From the NCBI GenBank assembly GCA_008729055.1, contig SDUX01000007.1, positions 4,447,409 to 4,511,408 on the forward strand: 64,000 nt of DNA, in the 5' to 3' direction. A program made the translations under genes and the position numbers. The notes under the pieces were generated by a model. That model saw nothing but the letters and a program-made list of their open reading frames with translations, did no database searches and was not told where the DNA came from. This stretch comes from Pyropia haitanensis (taxonomy: Eukaryota; Rhodophyta; Bangiophyceae; Bangiales; Bangiaceae). Every line of letters starts with the position of its first letter. Position 1 is the first letter of the stretch. Positions 51,775-62,392 of the stretch are shown piece by piece.

Positions 51775-54489
51775 TCAGTGACGACCCTCAGATGACGGTC
51801 CGCCTCGCAAAGACTTGCGGCAGGATGAACAAAAGCATCGCTGGGGCTGCAAAACCCCTTCGGACGGCTCCAATACAGCGGGTGACACAGACACAATGTC
51901 ACCAGGGGGCGCACCCGGCCGTGTACCGACAGCCAGAGGCGCAAGGTCCGGCTGCCGTATGTTGAGAGCCGACACACGAGGGGATGCGCTCGAGCGCTCG
52001 CCGTCCGCCATTGCCCACTCAGGAATGGGGGTGGCGCCCGGCGGCGCATGCTCGTCTTCTTCACGGCCGGCTGGCAACTGCCTTGTTGCTGCCTGCCTGC
52101 CCAATCCGACAACCGGCTTCCTTGGCGAAGGCTTGTCCAGCATGCCAGGCAAAGGTGCCGATAATGCGCGCTCGGCAGGGGCGGCAGGTGTTTGCTTGAA
52201 ACCGGCGTCCTTGCCGGCCTGGGTCCGCCTGTCGTCATTGCCCATCGAGGCTCCCAGCGGCGCAATGGTCCCGCTCCCCAGTAACGTCGGCTCCACCTTG
52301 ATGGCCGTGGGCAGTGTCCTCGAAGGACTTGCACTGTGCTCACCGTGTACGAAGGCGTCAAAGTAGCGCTGCTGACCAGTAGCCGGGGCGCTTGCACCCG
52401 CGGCAGCGCTTTCGCCACGAACACGAGTTGCAGTTGGCGCCGGCGAACGCGGCTTGGTGTAGACCGCGGGGACCGAGCACCACGACGGGACAGACCATCG
52501 CGGCACGGGTGTGGCCGCGACGCCGGCAGTCGCCGGCACCGGCTCATTGTGGTTGGCTCGCTCGCGCGGTCGACAATCAGAAGTGGGTGCTGGCCAGGGC
52601 GGCTCGATCTTCACCGTCGGAAACAGGGGCCGCAGAGCGCCGCGAGCGCCGTCGCTGCCAACACGTGCGACGCCTCCCCGAACGCAAACCGTTGCTGCGG
52701 TTGCTGCACCCGCAGAGACCCCCGTGGGAGGTTGACAAGCACCAGCCGGGGAACGGGGCTTGTTCTGGACAGCCGGGGGCGACAGCCACGGTGCGACGGG
52801 CCATCGCGGCTCAGCATCTGCTGCCCCGCGTGCAGTCGCCGGCACCGTCCCAATGCGATTGGAACCCTCGTCAAGACGGCAGTCAGCAGGCAGTGCCGAC
52901 CAGGACGGTTCGATCTTCACCGTCGGAAACAGGGGCCGAGGAGCGCCGCGAGCGCCGTCGCTACTGGCACGTGCGACGCCACTCCGAACGCGAACCGTTG
53001 CTGCGGTTGCTGCACCAGCAGAGGCCCCCGTGCGAGGTTGACAAGCAACAGCCGGCGAACGGGGCTCGGTCTGGACAGCGGGCAGAACGTTTGTCCCGGC
53101 TGCGACCACTGTCACAATATGTAAGTTGACCACAACGGCATCCCCAGTCGGCAACGGCGCCAGGCGTCGATCGGCTGGTCGTACTTGAGTCGGTGCGTGT
53201 TCGACGGCCACCTCCTGCACCCATTGGGCGCGCCTCACACCTTGTCGATCACTTTGTACGGCGTATCCCGGCGGCGCAGTAGAGTCTGGCGCGGGAGGAA
53301 TGGCCAGCACCGCCTGTTCCGTGTCTGGTAGGGGTAGTGCGTACGTTGCGACCGCACCCGGCCACATAGGGTCAGGGGAAATCTCCCGCAGTGGCGCTCG
53401 GCCGTGCGGAGAAGTACCCTCTTCCTCCTCATCGGGATTGCCAGAAGAGCTGTGCGAAAACGAACTGAAGTCCTCTTCGCCCGAACACGTGTCGGTCTTG
53501 AGCGCGACAATGCACGGCAGCGCAACAGAGCCTTGGTCGCCTTCATCCGCGGGTCCTCCTGGCGGCCACAACGCTGCCGTGGGACCTACCCACGGCGGAG
53601 AAGCACCCGTCTCCATATGCCGCGTTCCTGGTGGGATATACCTCGGAGTAGAACTCTTGCGCCGCGACCGCCGTGGGATCACCTTGGCTTCAGCTCCTGA
53701 TGTCCTCGTGCTATGCGGTGGCTGGGGCGCCGGAGCTCCGAGTTTCTTGGTCGCCGTCGCCGCCGCCGGCATCCCGGCGTCTGCGAACGGCCCTTGTACG
53801 GACGTCGCAGCTGCGGCCGGCACGATTTCGTCCTCAGACGGCGCCGCCGTCGCCGCCGTCGCCGGTGGCCTCGTCACTTGCATCACGACGTCCGCCGACG
53901 CCGCCGCCGTCGCCGCTGTCGCCGGCGCTTGCATCACGTCGTCCTCGGACGGCGCCGCCGTCGCCGCTGTCGCCGGCGCTTGCATCACGTCGTCCTCGGA
54001 CGGCGCCGCCATCGCCGCCCTCGCCGGCTCTTGCATCCCGGCGTCGGCGGACGGCGCTGCCGTCGCTGCCGTCGCCGGCGCTTGCATCACGTCGTCCTCG
54101 AACGGCGGCGCCATCGCCGCCCTCGCCGGCTCTTGCATCCCGACGTCGGCGGACGGCGCTGTCGTCGCTGCCGTCCCCGGCGCTGGCATCACGTCGTCCG
54201 CGGACGGCGCCGCCGTCGCAGGCCCCGCCTCAACCGTCAGGGTTGTCGTGTGCTTGCCTGGTGACGCTGTCGCGGCGCCTACCGGGGCGTCACCAGCCGT
54301 CGCCGGGCCGGTGCCGCCATGACGTTGGTAATGGTCAACATCCGGGTTAGTGCTCATACGCCGTGTCCGCCAGTGACGCTGTGGCTCGTCTCGAGGCTGG
54401 AACAAACGCTTGGCGACACCAGCAGGGCTGGCGCGTGCCCTCGTGTGCGGTCCGACAGCGTCGTAGTCGCGATCGCGTGTAGCCACCAT
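51775..54489 (-). CDS. Unknown 904-residue repeat-rich, disordered protein
   Basis: Not recognised. A single uninterrupted frame from ATG 54489. Residues about 95-235 are built of a 17-residue unit (APSEDDVMQAPATAATA type; 51-bp DNA period near 53926-53977). A basic patch (AKVIPRRSRRKSS), an acidic Ser/Glu segment (NPDEEEEGTS) and two roughly 100-residue repeats follow. Each large repeat contains SGVAR-x-xSDGARGA, then PLFPTVKIEP and WPV/WSV-PxW. A third short copy reads AIKVEPTLL. VKIE and IKVE fit the SUMO-acceptor pattern (hydrophobic-Lys-x-Glu). The C-terminus has a CFCSSC cluster. The composition suggests a nuclear scaffold or regulatory protein; this is inference. It is transcribed away from the 135-bp array and the ORF at 56895. 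Confidence 0.6.
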   Translation of the reverse strand: MVATRDRDYDAVGPHTRARASPAGVAKRLFQPRDEPQRHWRTRRMSTNPDVDHYQRHGGTGPATAGDAPVGAATASPGKHTTTLTVEAGPATAAPSADDVMPAPGTAATTAPSADVGMQEPARAAMAPPFEDDVMQAPATAATAAPSADAGMQEPARAAMAAPSEDDVMQAPATAATAAPSEDDVMQAPATAATAAASADVVMQVTRPPATAATAAPSEDEIVPAAAATSVQGPFADAGMPAAATATKKLGAPAPQPPHSTRTSGAEAKVIPRRSRRKSSTPRYIPPGTRHMETGASPPWVGPTAALWPPGGPADEGDQGSVALPCIVALKTDTCSGEEDFSSFSHSSSGNPDEEEEGTSPHGRAPLREISPDPMWPGAVATYALPLPDTEQAVLAIPPAPDSTAPPGYAVQSDRQGVRRAQWVQEVAVEHAPTQVRPADRRLAPLPTGDAVVVNLHIVTVVAAGTNVLPAVQTEPRSPAVACQPRTGASAGAATAATVRVRSGVARASSDGARGAPRPLFPTVKIEPSWSALPADCRLDEGSNRIGTVPATARGAADAEPRWPVAPWLSPPAVQNKPRSPAGACQPPTGVSAGAATAATVCVRGGVARVGSDGARGALRPLFPTVKIEPPWPAPTSDCRPRERANHNEPVPATAGVAATPVPRWSVPSWCSVPAVYTKPRSPAPTATRVRGESAAAGASAPATGQQRYFDAFVHGEHSASPSRTLPTAIKVEPTLLGSGTIAPLGASMGNDDRRTQAGKDAGFKQTPAAPAERALSAPLPGMLDKPSPRKPVVGLGRQAATRQLPAGREEDEHAPPGATPIPEWAMADGERSSASPRVSALNIRQPDLAPLAVGTRPGAPPGDIVSVSPAVLEPSEGVLQPQRCFCSSCRKSLRGGPSSEGRH

Positions 54490-55714
54490 GGCAAATGGCC
54501 TGACGCCTACATGGAACGCCGGGTCGACCGGGCCGTCCGGCCGCCGTTGAAGTACTGGTTAGACAACCACCATCCGTAGCCCCAGCCAGTCGCTCCAGGT
54601 GCAACCTGCCAGTGCAGCTGCTGGCGCATGTCGTCCGCCACGTCGCGCACAGCAGGGACGTACGGTGTGGCGTGGTCACGGCTGTCGCTCTCCTCGCAGG
54701 CGGATCATCAATCCAGGTACGGAGTGGCAGCCTGCGACAGAAGCGACCACCGGAGCCATCCACGTGCAATCACGCTCGATGAACAAACGTTGCAGCAGCC
54801 GGTCATGGTTCACCTTGCAAGACTGCGGTCAACGCCGACCGTGGCGGACACAGAACCTGTCCTCAACAACAGGCCGGACTGTGAGGACCGTATGCCGTTG
54901 ACACCTTGTTGGTGCATTCAAGAGAACTGACCCAGTTGTACGCGATGATGTCCGGAAACTTGAAAGTGTGCGTTTCATGAACGACGGAGCAGCCAGTTCG
55001 ACTGCCATTCGGTAGTGTCGTCCCCAGGGGTAGTGGTGGGGCGTCGTTCAACAAGAAAAATGCCGGTCACGAAATACGTGACCACTTCCCGTCCTGACGT
55101 CAGAAGGGGTAAACGGGTGGGCTACCGTGACAAGTTATCCATACAACAAGTTACAACTCCGACTGGATTCCTGTACATATTTTCCTGCTGCGCCAGTCGC
55201 GCCCCGTCCGAGCGACGCTCATCCGTGCCGCGTCTGCCTCGGAGACGGCGGAGGTGGGGAGCGACATGCGCCAGCGGCGCGGGACAGGAATCTGCGGGAG
55301 GCCATCGGCCAGTCTGGCTTCCAACTTCAGCGGGAGTCATCGACAGTGTAAACATGACCAGCTGCCAGGTAGATTATGGCCTCCATCCAGGCGATGATTG
55401 GAGGAGAGCGTTGCCACGTGGTACATATGACGGTGTTACCGTAAGTTGGGCCCGAAACGGTAAGAAAGCAGCATGTGGTATTACACGGTACTTTACGAAA
55501 CGTGGCGTATCACCTCCCGTCACTGCCCAGGGGCCTCTTCCCAGTACAAGCAGATCCCCAGGGAGTTGAAATCAAATCGGTTTCGAAAGATCTTCGCATG
55601 ATCACGTTGATCACTCAACACTACATCCACATGGAAGCTCGTGCTCTCCCGACTGCATGAGCGACGGAAGCTTCTGTTCGTCGCTGCGACAGGCACCCCC
55701 CCCTCATGTGGTGG
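54490..55714. promoter_or_regulatory. Intergenic, promoter side of the 904-residue ORF
   Basis: Ordinary composition with several short ORFs that lack motifs (for example + 55015-55569). Near 55430-55500 there are related words, GGTGTTACCGTAAG, AACGGTAAG and CACGGTACTTTACG. No gene is supported. Confidence 0.35.
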
Positions 55715-56662
55715 GAGCGACGGTTGCGGCCTTGCTTCTTCCACAAGAGCCGTGCATCACCCTCTCCTGGGAGGACCTGGCATGTGTAACCCGCCCCCGC
55801 ATGTGGTGGGACGTGGTGGTGGCTGCATTTGGTGGACAAGCCGAGGTGAGAGCGACGGTTGCGGCCTTGGCTCTTCCACAAGGGCCGTGCATCACCCTCT
55901 CCTGGGAGGACCTGGCATGTGTAACCCGCCCCCGCATGTGGTGGGACGTGGTGGTGGCTGCATTTGGTGGACAAGCCGAGGTGAGAGCGACGGTTGCGGC
56001 CTTGGCTCTTCCACAAGGGCCGTGCATGACCCTCTCCTGCGAGAACCTGGCATGTGTAACCCGCCCCCCCAGGTGGTGAGACGTGGTGGCGGCTGCGTTT
56101 GGTTGGACAAGTCGAGGTGAGAGCGACGGTTGCGGCCTTGCCTCTTCCACAAGGGCCGTGCATCACCCTCTCCTGCGAGAACCTGGCATGTGTAACCCGC
56201 CCCCGCAGGTGGTGAGACGTGGTGGCGGCTGCGTTTGGTTGGACGAGTCGAGGTGAGAGCGACGGTTGCGGCCTTGCCTCTTCCACATGGGCCGTGCATC
56301 ACCCTCTCCTGGGAGGACCTGGCATGTGTAACCCGCCCCCGCAAGTGGTGGGACGTGGTGGTGGCTGCATTTGGTTGGACGAGCCGAGGTGAGAGCGACG
56401 GTTGCGGCCTTGGCTCTTCCACAAGGGCCGTGCATCACCCTCTCCTGGGAGGACCGGGCATGTGTAACCCGCCCCCGCATGTGGTGGGACGTGGTGGTGG
56501 CTGCATTTGGTGGACAAGCCGAGGTGAGAGCGACGGTTGCGGCCTTGGCTCTTCCACAAGGGCCGTGCATCACCCTCTCCTGGGAGGACCTGGCATGTGT
56601 AACCCGCCCCCGCATGTGGTGGGACGTGGTGGCGGCTGCGTTTTGTTGGCCTGCCGGGTGCG
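55715..56662. repeat. 135/136-bp tandem array, seven copies
   Basis: GAGCGACGGTTGCGGCCTT begins units at 55715, 55850, 55985, 56121, 56257, 56393 and 56528, giving periods of 135, 135, 136, 136, 136 and 135. Units share CCGTGCATCACCCTCTCCTG, GGCATGTGTAACCCGCCCC and GGTGGGACGTGGTGG. Copies 4 and 5 differ most from the rest. Because 135 is a multiple of three, some frames stay open through several units, but the translations look like repeat artefacts. The array lies between the divergent 904- and 1104-residue ORFs. Confidence 0.93.
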
Positions 56663-56894
56663 ACGGCTAGGCTCACAGAACTGATGGGAGCTCATTTTGT
56701 TTTTTCTTCGTCGTCGTTGCACCTCGGCTTGCTGTTACGCGTTATTTAGTTCGCGGCGTGGAGGCCACCTGCATCGGCGGCCTTCGGGAGCACCTCCTAC
56801 GTTCGGGCGATGATGTTTTTTGCTGGCCGCGTCGCCGATCGTGTGCCGCCCGACACCGTGCTCGTGCTGGTCACGTCGCTGCTCGGCCGCGGTC
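56663..56894. promoter_or_regulatory. Probable promoter of the 1104-residue ORF
   Basis: Short gap between the tandem array and ATG 56895. It holds a T-rich patch (TTTTGTTTTTTCTTCG, 56694) and GCGTTATTTAGTTCGC (56738). Confidence 0.35.
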
Positions 56895-59800
56895 ATGGTG
56901 CGCCGCCAGCCGGCCCGCCGCCAGCAAGCACGAGGGAGAGCACGTAGCATGAGCCAAGGACGGGGACGCGGGTCGTCTCAAGGCGTGCATCATGGGGAGG
57001 CTGCCGCAGCGTCGACGCCTGCGTCTGGATCGGACATGAGGGGCCCGGTTGCCGTGCCGCCGTCTTCACAAGGCCCTGTTCGCTCCTCTGCACGTCTTGC
57101 CCAAGGGAAACACGCACGGACCACTGGCGCCTTCGACGCTGTGTTGCATGAGGCCGGCGATCAAGGTGCTGGAAAAGACAAGGCGAGTGATGTCGAAGCC
57201 GCGGCGTCAGCGCCATCTCTGAGAGCTCCGCATGCCGAGGGTGCGCCTGCGCTCTCCCTTCATTCCCCAGCTGTGCTGCCGTCAGCTCTCGCAAGACTGC
57301 TGCCTACGTCAGCGGCTGGCGGAGGAGCTGCACCGCTCCCTACTGCACCCGCTCCGATGGTCGAGTTGCCTCAAGAACCTGCACGGTTGCCATCGCCGAT
57401 TGCGGTTCCGGCAACGCAGTCTGCAACGGTTGCAGTGGAGCTGGCAACAGCGCCTACCGTATCGGCTACGTTACCTTCGGCGGCGTCGACAGGAAACTGC
57501 GCGCCAATTGCCATGGTGACACCTGTCGTGCCGGCGAAGCTACCGCAGGAACCCGCTGTGCCCGCGCCGCCGACCTCTCGGGGTGGAGATGCAATTGCGC
57601 CGTCTTTTTCTGGACCCGTATTCGTGGCCGAGTGGACGCAGGAACCTGCGAGGATGTCACAGTCAACTCCGACCGGGGCGCTGACGACGTCTCCCTTTAA
57701 CGCGCCTGCCCAGCAGGCCGCGCTACGACTATATCCTTCGCCGACGTCATCTGCTGGTGCCGGGACCGCTCGCCCAGTTACTGCGCCTCCCTTACAAGCT
57801 GAGTGGCAGCTGCGCCCTGATGAGGTCGTCGTGGCGGCCCCGGCTGGCATCGAGACAGCGAGCCCAGTCGTGCCACCCATGTCGGCTGAGAGTCAAAGCG
57901 AGGCTGCTGCTACCGCCGCGACTACAACGGCTGGCGGTGGGACGGCGCGCCTTCCTGTGACGTCGCCCTTTTTGGCGGAGTGGCAGCCACGCTATGCAGG
58001 GGTCCTCGCGGGCACTTCGGCCGGGCTTGGAACAGTGCTCCCCCCCGGTGCGCCATCCGCAACGACTGACCGGCAGCTGGCTTCAACACGAGCTCCTGTG
58101 GGGGCATGGGCTGGTGGAGGAACGGCACCGGTCTCACGGGTACTGCCGTTCGTTCCCGCAATGACGCCGCTGACGGCGCCCTCTACAAGCGTTACGATGA
58201 CGCCGATCAACTCAGTTCCCGTCAGTGCCATGATGGCGCCTCTCTCAGCGTTGCCGGCGCCTGCTGGGTTGCCTGAGCCATCGGCGTCGTCGTCACTGCT
58301 GGACTTCCCAGGGCCGGTCACTGCAAGCCCGCTCCTACCTCCCTGGGCAAGTGCCGCGGCTTTGTCAGTGACGCCGGCATTACCGGTACCCCCCGAGCGA
58401 GCTGTCCCGCCCCGGGCACCGACAAGACCGCTCGCGGTACCACCGAGCACTCGTTCGTTGCGTGTGACCCCAGGTGGTTTGACTGACAGCGGCACGGGCA
58501 CCGTCGAGGCGTCGCGCACGACTGATGGTGGCACACCTGAGACACAAGACATTGCAGCCTCCCCAATGACGGCGCTTCTGGGCTCCCAGGGCGGCAGCGC
58601 GTCGAGGGGAACGACTGGTGGTTTTGATACTGTATTCGGAGAACTACCCCGTGCCGACATTCGCAGCGCCGATGCTGCTCCGTCTGCGCCTGAGGACAAC
58701 ACGGACGTCACGCCCGACGAGCCATCCGATGGTGTGTTCAAGCTTGACCAGACGATGCAAGCGAACATCGCGACCTTGCTGCGCGTCCTGTTTGCGGTAC
58801 AGGACACCAGCGACAAGAGCTGCATGCCGTTCCTTGGTGTGGCGCACTACCTCATGGCTTTTTCTTATCTGGTGGACATCTCGACGATCGCAGCTCGTGA
58901 ACTGTTCTATGATGGACTCCATACCGCTTTTGAGCGGCCGGCGACCATGAAAGTGTTCATGGCGAAGGCTTTCCGCACAAGCGAACAAGGCCTGCACGTA
59001 GGTGGGCGGACGCGCACCACACGGCACGTCATCGGACAACCAGATGGACTTCGCGAGGAGATTTTGCGGCAGAAGCTCAACCCGGGCAACGCCAAAGTGC
59101 AGTGGCTCTCTCGCCGGTTACGGCTGCGGACCAGTCTTGACGTGCAGGTCGGGGCCCGTTCCACTGCCGGAGGATTGACTGCCGAAGATCGTCTTGCTGT
59201 CTTAGCTGGCATTTCTCAGGAGGAGGTGTGCACGAAGCTGGCGGAACGCGGCTGTACAGTCAAGTACGCAAGGAGCGCAGGCAACGCAGCGGGCCCGAGG
59301 CCGATTGCCCTGAAGTTCCGATGGGACGCGACGACCACGTGGTTCCCGGGCGGAATGGAAGCCACCCTCGTCTCCGGTCTGCAACACGACCTCTTGCGCG
59401 GCACCCCAGTTGCCTTCGCGGACAAGGAGACCGGCACGCGCAAGGAACCGAAAATGGGGCCCGAGGGCGGCGTCTTCAAGACGGCGGAACCGTCGAAGGG
59501 CGAGGCCGAAAGCGGCGCTCGTGGACGCAAGCGTGCCAAGATCGGCAAGGTCTCTTCCTCCACGGATGTGTTGGGCCGGTGCCGCACGTGTGGCCATGAT
59601 GAGACGGACATGGTCCCTGGCACCGTGGCGCCTGTACCCGCGCAGTCGGAGTGGTGGTCGGCTGACATAGCCAAGTGGGGCAAGCTTTCATGTGGCGGCC
59701 ATGTTCTAGTTGTTTCTTTGCCTGTGGACATGGACCGCAGCGCTGCTGGTCGACCGTACGTGTCCGCCGACATACAGCTCAACACCAAGCAAGGTGCACC

Positions 59801-60209
59801 GCCCTATCGGTACACGGTGCACGTGAAGCGCAGCCCACTGCCTGCGGAGCCCGCTGAACCCGTCAGCGGCGCATCTTACACCATGCTTGACGGGCACACA
59901 CCCCTGCCACATGACCAGTCTCATTCGTGGGACATCTTACGCATGGTGCGGTCCTTTCTGGGCTCAAGGCGCGGGCCGCCGGTGGCGACTGACCGCGACC
60001 TCTCGGGTGGCACAACAGAACAAGGCGGCGACCTTGCCTTGTTCGTGCGGAGCGCATCAAGGAGGGCGCCATTGATTGAGCGCGTCGACTTCGTGTCCCA
60101 GTATGAGCTGTCGACCAAGGCCGAGCTTATCGCGAGAAGCCCTGGTCGTATGGCCATACTGTGGGCGGGGGTGGAGCCACGTCCAATGGGTGGCGCATCT
60201 ACGCTTTGA
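56895..60209 (+). CDS. Unknown 1104-residue protein with disordered N-terminus and conserved-looking C-terminal part
   Basis: Not recognised. One uninterrupted frame. ATG 56895 (MVRRQPARRQQ) or 56949 (MSQGRGRGSS) could be the start; the frame upstream of 56895 has no ATG. Residues 1-600 are Ala/Pro/Ser/Thr-rich without order. From about 615 the composition becomes globular: DQTMQANIATLLRVLFAVQD, FLGVAHYLMAFSYLVDIST, ARELFYDGLHTAFERPATMK, WLSRRLRLRTSLDVQVG. Then come a basic linker (GARGRKRAKIGK), a CRTCGHDETD Cys pair near 895, and a beta-rich end (GGHVLVVSLPVDMD, YVSADIQLNT, YRYTVHVKRSPL). No known catalytic motif is seen. Composition matches mobile-element proteins of this window, so it may be an accessory protein of a large element. 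Confidence 0.65.
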   Translation: MVRRQPARRQQARGRARSMSQGRGRGSSQGVHHGEAAAASTPASGSDMRGPVAVPPSSQGPVRSSARLAQGKHARTTGAFDAVLHEAGDQGAGKDKASDVEAAASAPSLRAPHAEGAPALSLHSPAVLPSALARLLPTSAAGGGAAPLPTAPAPMVELPQEPARLPSPIAVPATQSATVAVELATAPTVSATLPSAASTGNCAPIAMVTPVVPAKLPQEPAVPAPPTSRGGDAIAPSFSGPVFVAEWTQEPARMSQSTPTGALTTSPFNAPAQQAALRLYPSPTSSAGAGTARPVTAPPLQAEWQLRPDEVVVAAPAGIETASPVVPPMSAESQSEAAATAATTTAGGGTARLPVTSPFLAEWQPRYAGVLAGTSAGLGTVLPPGAPSATTDRQLASTRAPVGAWAGGGTAPVSRVLPFVPAMTPLTAPSTSVTMTPINSVPVSAMMAPLSALPAPAGLPEPSASSSLLDFPGPVTASPLLPPWASAAALSVTPALPVPPERAVPPRAPTRPLAVPPSTRSLRVTPGGLTDSGTGTVEASRTTDGGTPETQDIAASPMTALLGSQGGSASRGTTGGFDTVFGELPRADIRSADAAPSAPEDNTDVTPDEPSDGVFKLDQTMQANIATLLRVLFAVQDTSDKSCMPFLGVAHYLMAFSYLVDISTIAARELFYDGLHTAFERPATMKVFMAKAFRTSEQGLHVGGRTRTTRHVIGQPDGLREEILRQKLNPGNAKVQWLSRRLRLRTSLDVQVGARSTAGGLTAEDRLAVLAGISQEEVCTKLAERGCTVKYARSAGNAAGPRPIALKFRWDATTTWFPGGMEATLVSGLQHDLLRGTPVAFADKETGTRKEPKMGPEGGVFKTAEPSKGEAESGARGRKRAKIGKVSSSTDVLGRCRTCGHDETDMVPGTVAPVPAQSEWWSADIAKWGKLSCGGHVLVVSLPVDMDRSAAGRPYVSADIQLNTKQGAPPYRYTVHVKRSPLPAEPAEPVSGASYTMLDGHTPLPHDQSHSWDILRMVRSFLGSRRGPPVATDRDLSGGTTEQGGDLALFVRSASRRAPLIERVDFVSQYELSTKAELIARSPGRMAILWAGVEPRPMGGASTL

Positions 60210-61848
60210 GAGTAAAGAGGTGCCTGGCGGTTCCACGGGGCCTATCTGATGTGAACGCGACACCCGGGGAAGCCACCAGAAGGACCTGCACCCCGTCTCA
60301 AGTGGCGGAGAGCGACAAGATACCTGCATGTCACGTAGCGCCGTGCACACTCTTGTGCATTCCGCCCCATACATGGAGACGATTGAGTGCTCACCAACAA
60401 CCGTTCCCAAACATGCGTGAGCACAATCGCGCACTCGGAGCCATTCTCGACAAACAACGAGAGTAGGAGCGCGGCCGCGACTACGAGCGTGCACCCCCCT
60501 CCTCAACTGGGTCACCAACTATGAAGCGGGCCCGTACGACATGAACAGAAATGCGCACGTTTTCTGGACGCGACAGAGAGGAGCGTGAGCGGCCCTCGAA
60601 CAACCAGCCGCACAGTACAAACGCCCGTGTGGCGGCAAGACCGCCGTCGGCGCCACGCAGTCGTGCGGCGTGGCGCTGTGCCCTTGGCGCAACGAACCTC
60701 ACGGCGAAACCAGTAGCGATGCTCGGAAAGTTGTATAAGTGGTGAACCAGTCCAGCCCCAGTCGCCCGTGTCGTACTAACCCTACCGGCGCGCTCCCGCC
60801 GTTCGTGCCGCGCGAAAGAGCTGAACGGCCGCACCCGTCCGTAATGGCCCTCAAATCCGCGACGCGTCATATGCCGCCACACCCGCGGCGCCCGCCGGCG
60901 CGGTAGTAGCTTTTTGCCCGCTCCGTCGCCAGTGGCGGCACGCCCTCCCCCGTCGCCGTCGTCGTCGACGGCGGAACCACCCCCGCCGTCGCCGTCACCG
61001 GCGCCCCCCCCACGGTGGTCGTCGTCGTGGCGGCACGCATCCGGGAGCCCACGCCGTCAACTGGTAGCACTACTGGCCGCATCACTGGGGGTGCATTCAT
61101 CTCAGTCGCACCAGTTTGTGCCGGTTCAACCCAAAACGCAGCCGGCGAGTAGATGGCACTTCCGGCCACACAGTGGCGTCCCAGAAGGAGCGCTCAAGAG
61201 CAAGCAGAGCCGGCTTTACCGCTGCCGCAGCACTGCCCTTCGTCGCAGGCACAGACAATGACAAACAGACGCTGGCGTGGACTCAGGGAGACGACGCTGA
61301 GCGATTGCGCCAACACAGTGCTCCGGGCGACTGGCGGAGACATTCCCTGGTCTGTCGCGCGACCCCGCTGATCGATGCCACGTGATCAACCGCGTGTCGA
61401 CCACGGCAGACCATCCGATCACGGCACACGTGTGATGATTCAAAACATGAGACCACAACGTTGCAATAATGGTCAAGATCATCCTGATATGCAAGTACAT
61501 GCATTTATATCAGCTGTTCTTCAACAGAGCTGTGGCTTTCGAACGCGAATCACGCGCATGTTTGGAACATCAACATGCTACGAAACACAAGTAGCACGAC
61601 GTCGAATGCTATGAACTTGAGTTCCATGGCTAATGGACCCCATGCGCGCGGCCTATTTTGGACAGCACTCTACGCGCTAGCCAACAGTGTCCATTTGCCA
61701 GCCATATTCAAGCACTGTGGGGATCCGTCCCAGAGCTCAATCCTCGTGCCGATTGGGAGCGTGGCGACGTCTCTGCTTTGGCTGTGCGAGTGCTCCACGT
61801 GCCGTCCACCTGGAGTGCATGCAGTCTATTCCGTGACAGGCCTGCCCG
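60210..61848. other. Intergenic stretch without a recognised gene
   Basis: Short ORFs on both strands (for example minus 60481-60882, 133 codons, Arg-rich) carry no motif. A C/G-rich patch at 60890-61050 contrasts with A/T-rich 61410-61620. Confidence 0.35.
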
Positions 61849-62303
61849 TCGGCGCCGGCGCGGCACGGCCGTCTGCGACCTGACGCCCGCTCCCACCGCT
61901 GGCCGACCGCGTGACTGACAACGACGCAGCGGGTCATCTCAACCCTATTTTCATCTTCCCCCCCGCTGGACGACCGCCTGACACGCGTCGCCGGTGCGGA
62001 GCGTCCATGCAGCCCGTCCTACTCCCCCCCTCCGCTGGGCGACCGCCTGCCACGCTACACCGGCGCGCGGCCTCCATCAGGCCTGTGTCGTCCCCGGTCG
62101 CTGGCGAACTGTCTTCCCGCCGGCACGAACGCATGCGCTCGGGCGTGTGGCAGGCCGGCTGGTGACAGGCCGGCCTGTCGTCGGCGCCGGTGCGGGTCCA
62201 CCATCTGGGACCTGACGCCTGCTCCCACCGCTGGCCGGCCGCGTGTCTGACAACGACGAAGCGGGCGGTCATCTCAACCCCGTCATCATCTTCCCCCCCG
62301 CTG
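61849..62303. repeat. Degenerate duplication and internal 72-bp repeats
   Basis: A block at about 61849-61980 recurs at about 62170-62303 (shared CCCACCGCTGGCC, CTGACAACGACG, CATCTTCCCCCCCGCTGG). Between them, from 61962 and 62032, are two diverged copies of a roughly 70-bp unit (CCGCTGG-CGACCGCCTG-CACGC). The reading frame of the downstream ORF stays open backwards through the second block, so part of it may be translated. Confidence 0.65.
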
Positions 62304-62392
62304 GTCTGGCACGCGGCGCCGCCGCGGACTATCCATCTGGCCTCTGTCGTCCCCTCCAGCCCCGGATTTGCGTGGAGACGGATGGTGACGGG

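Noticed and set aside
55715..56662. CRISPR array
   Set aside because: Units are fully repeated at 135/136 bp with no short-repeat/unique-spacer structure, and the host is eukaryotic.
55621..56684. Overlapping frames through the 135-bp array on both strands
   Set aside because: They arise because 135 is divisible by three. Two 136-bp periods break them, and the sequence is a satellite with unit-wise divergence.
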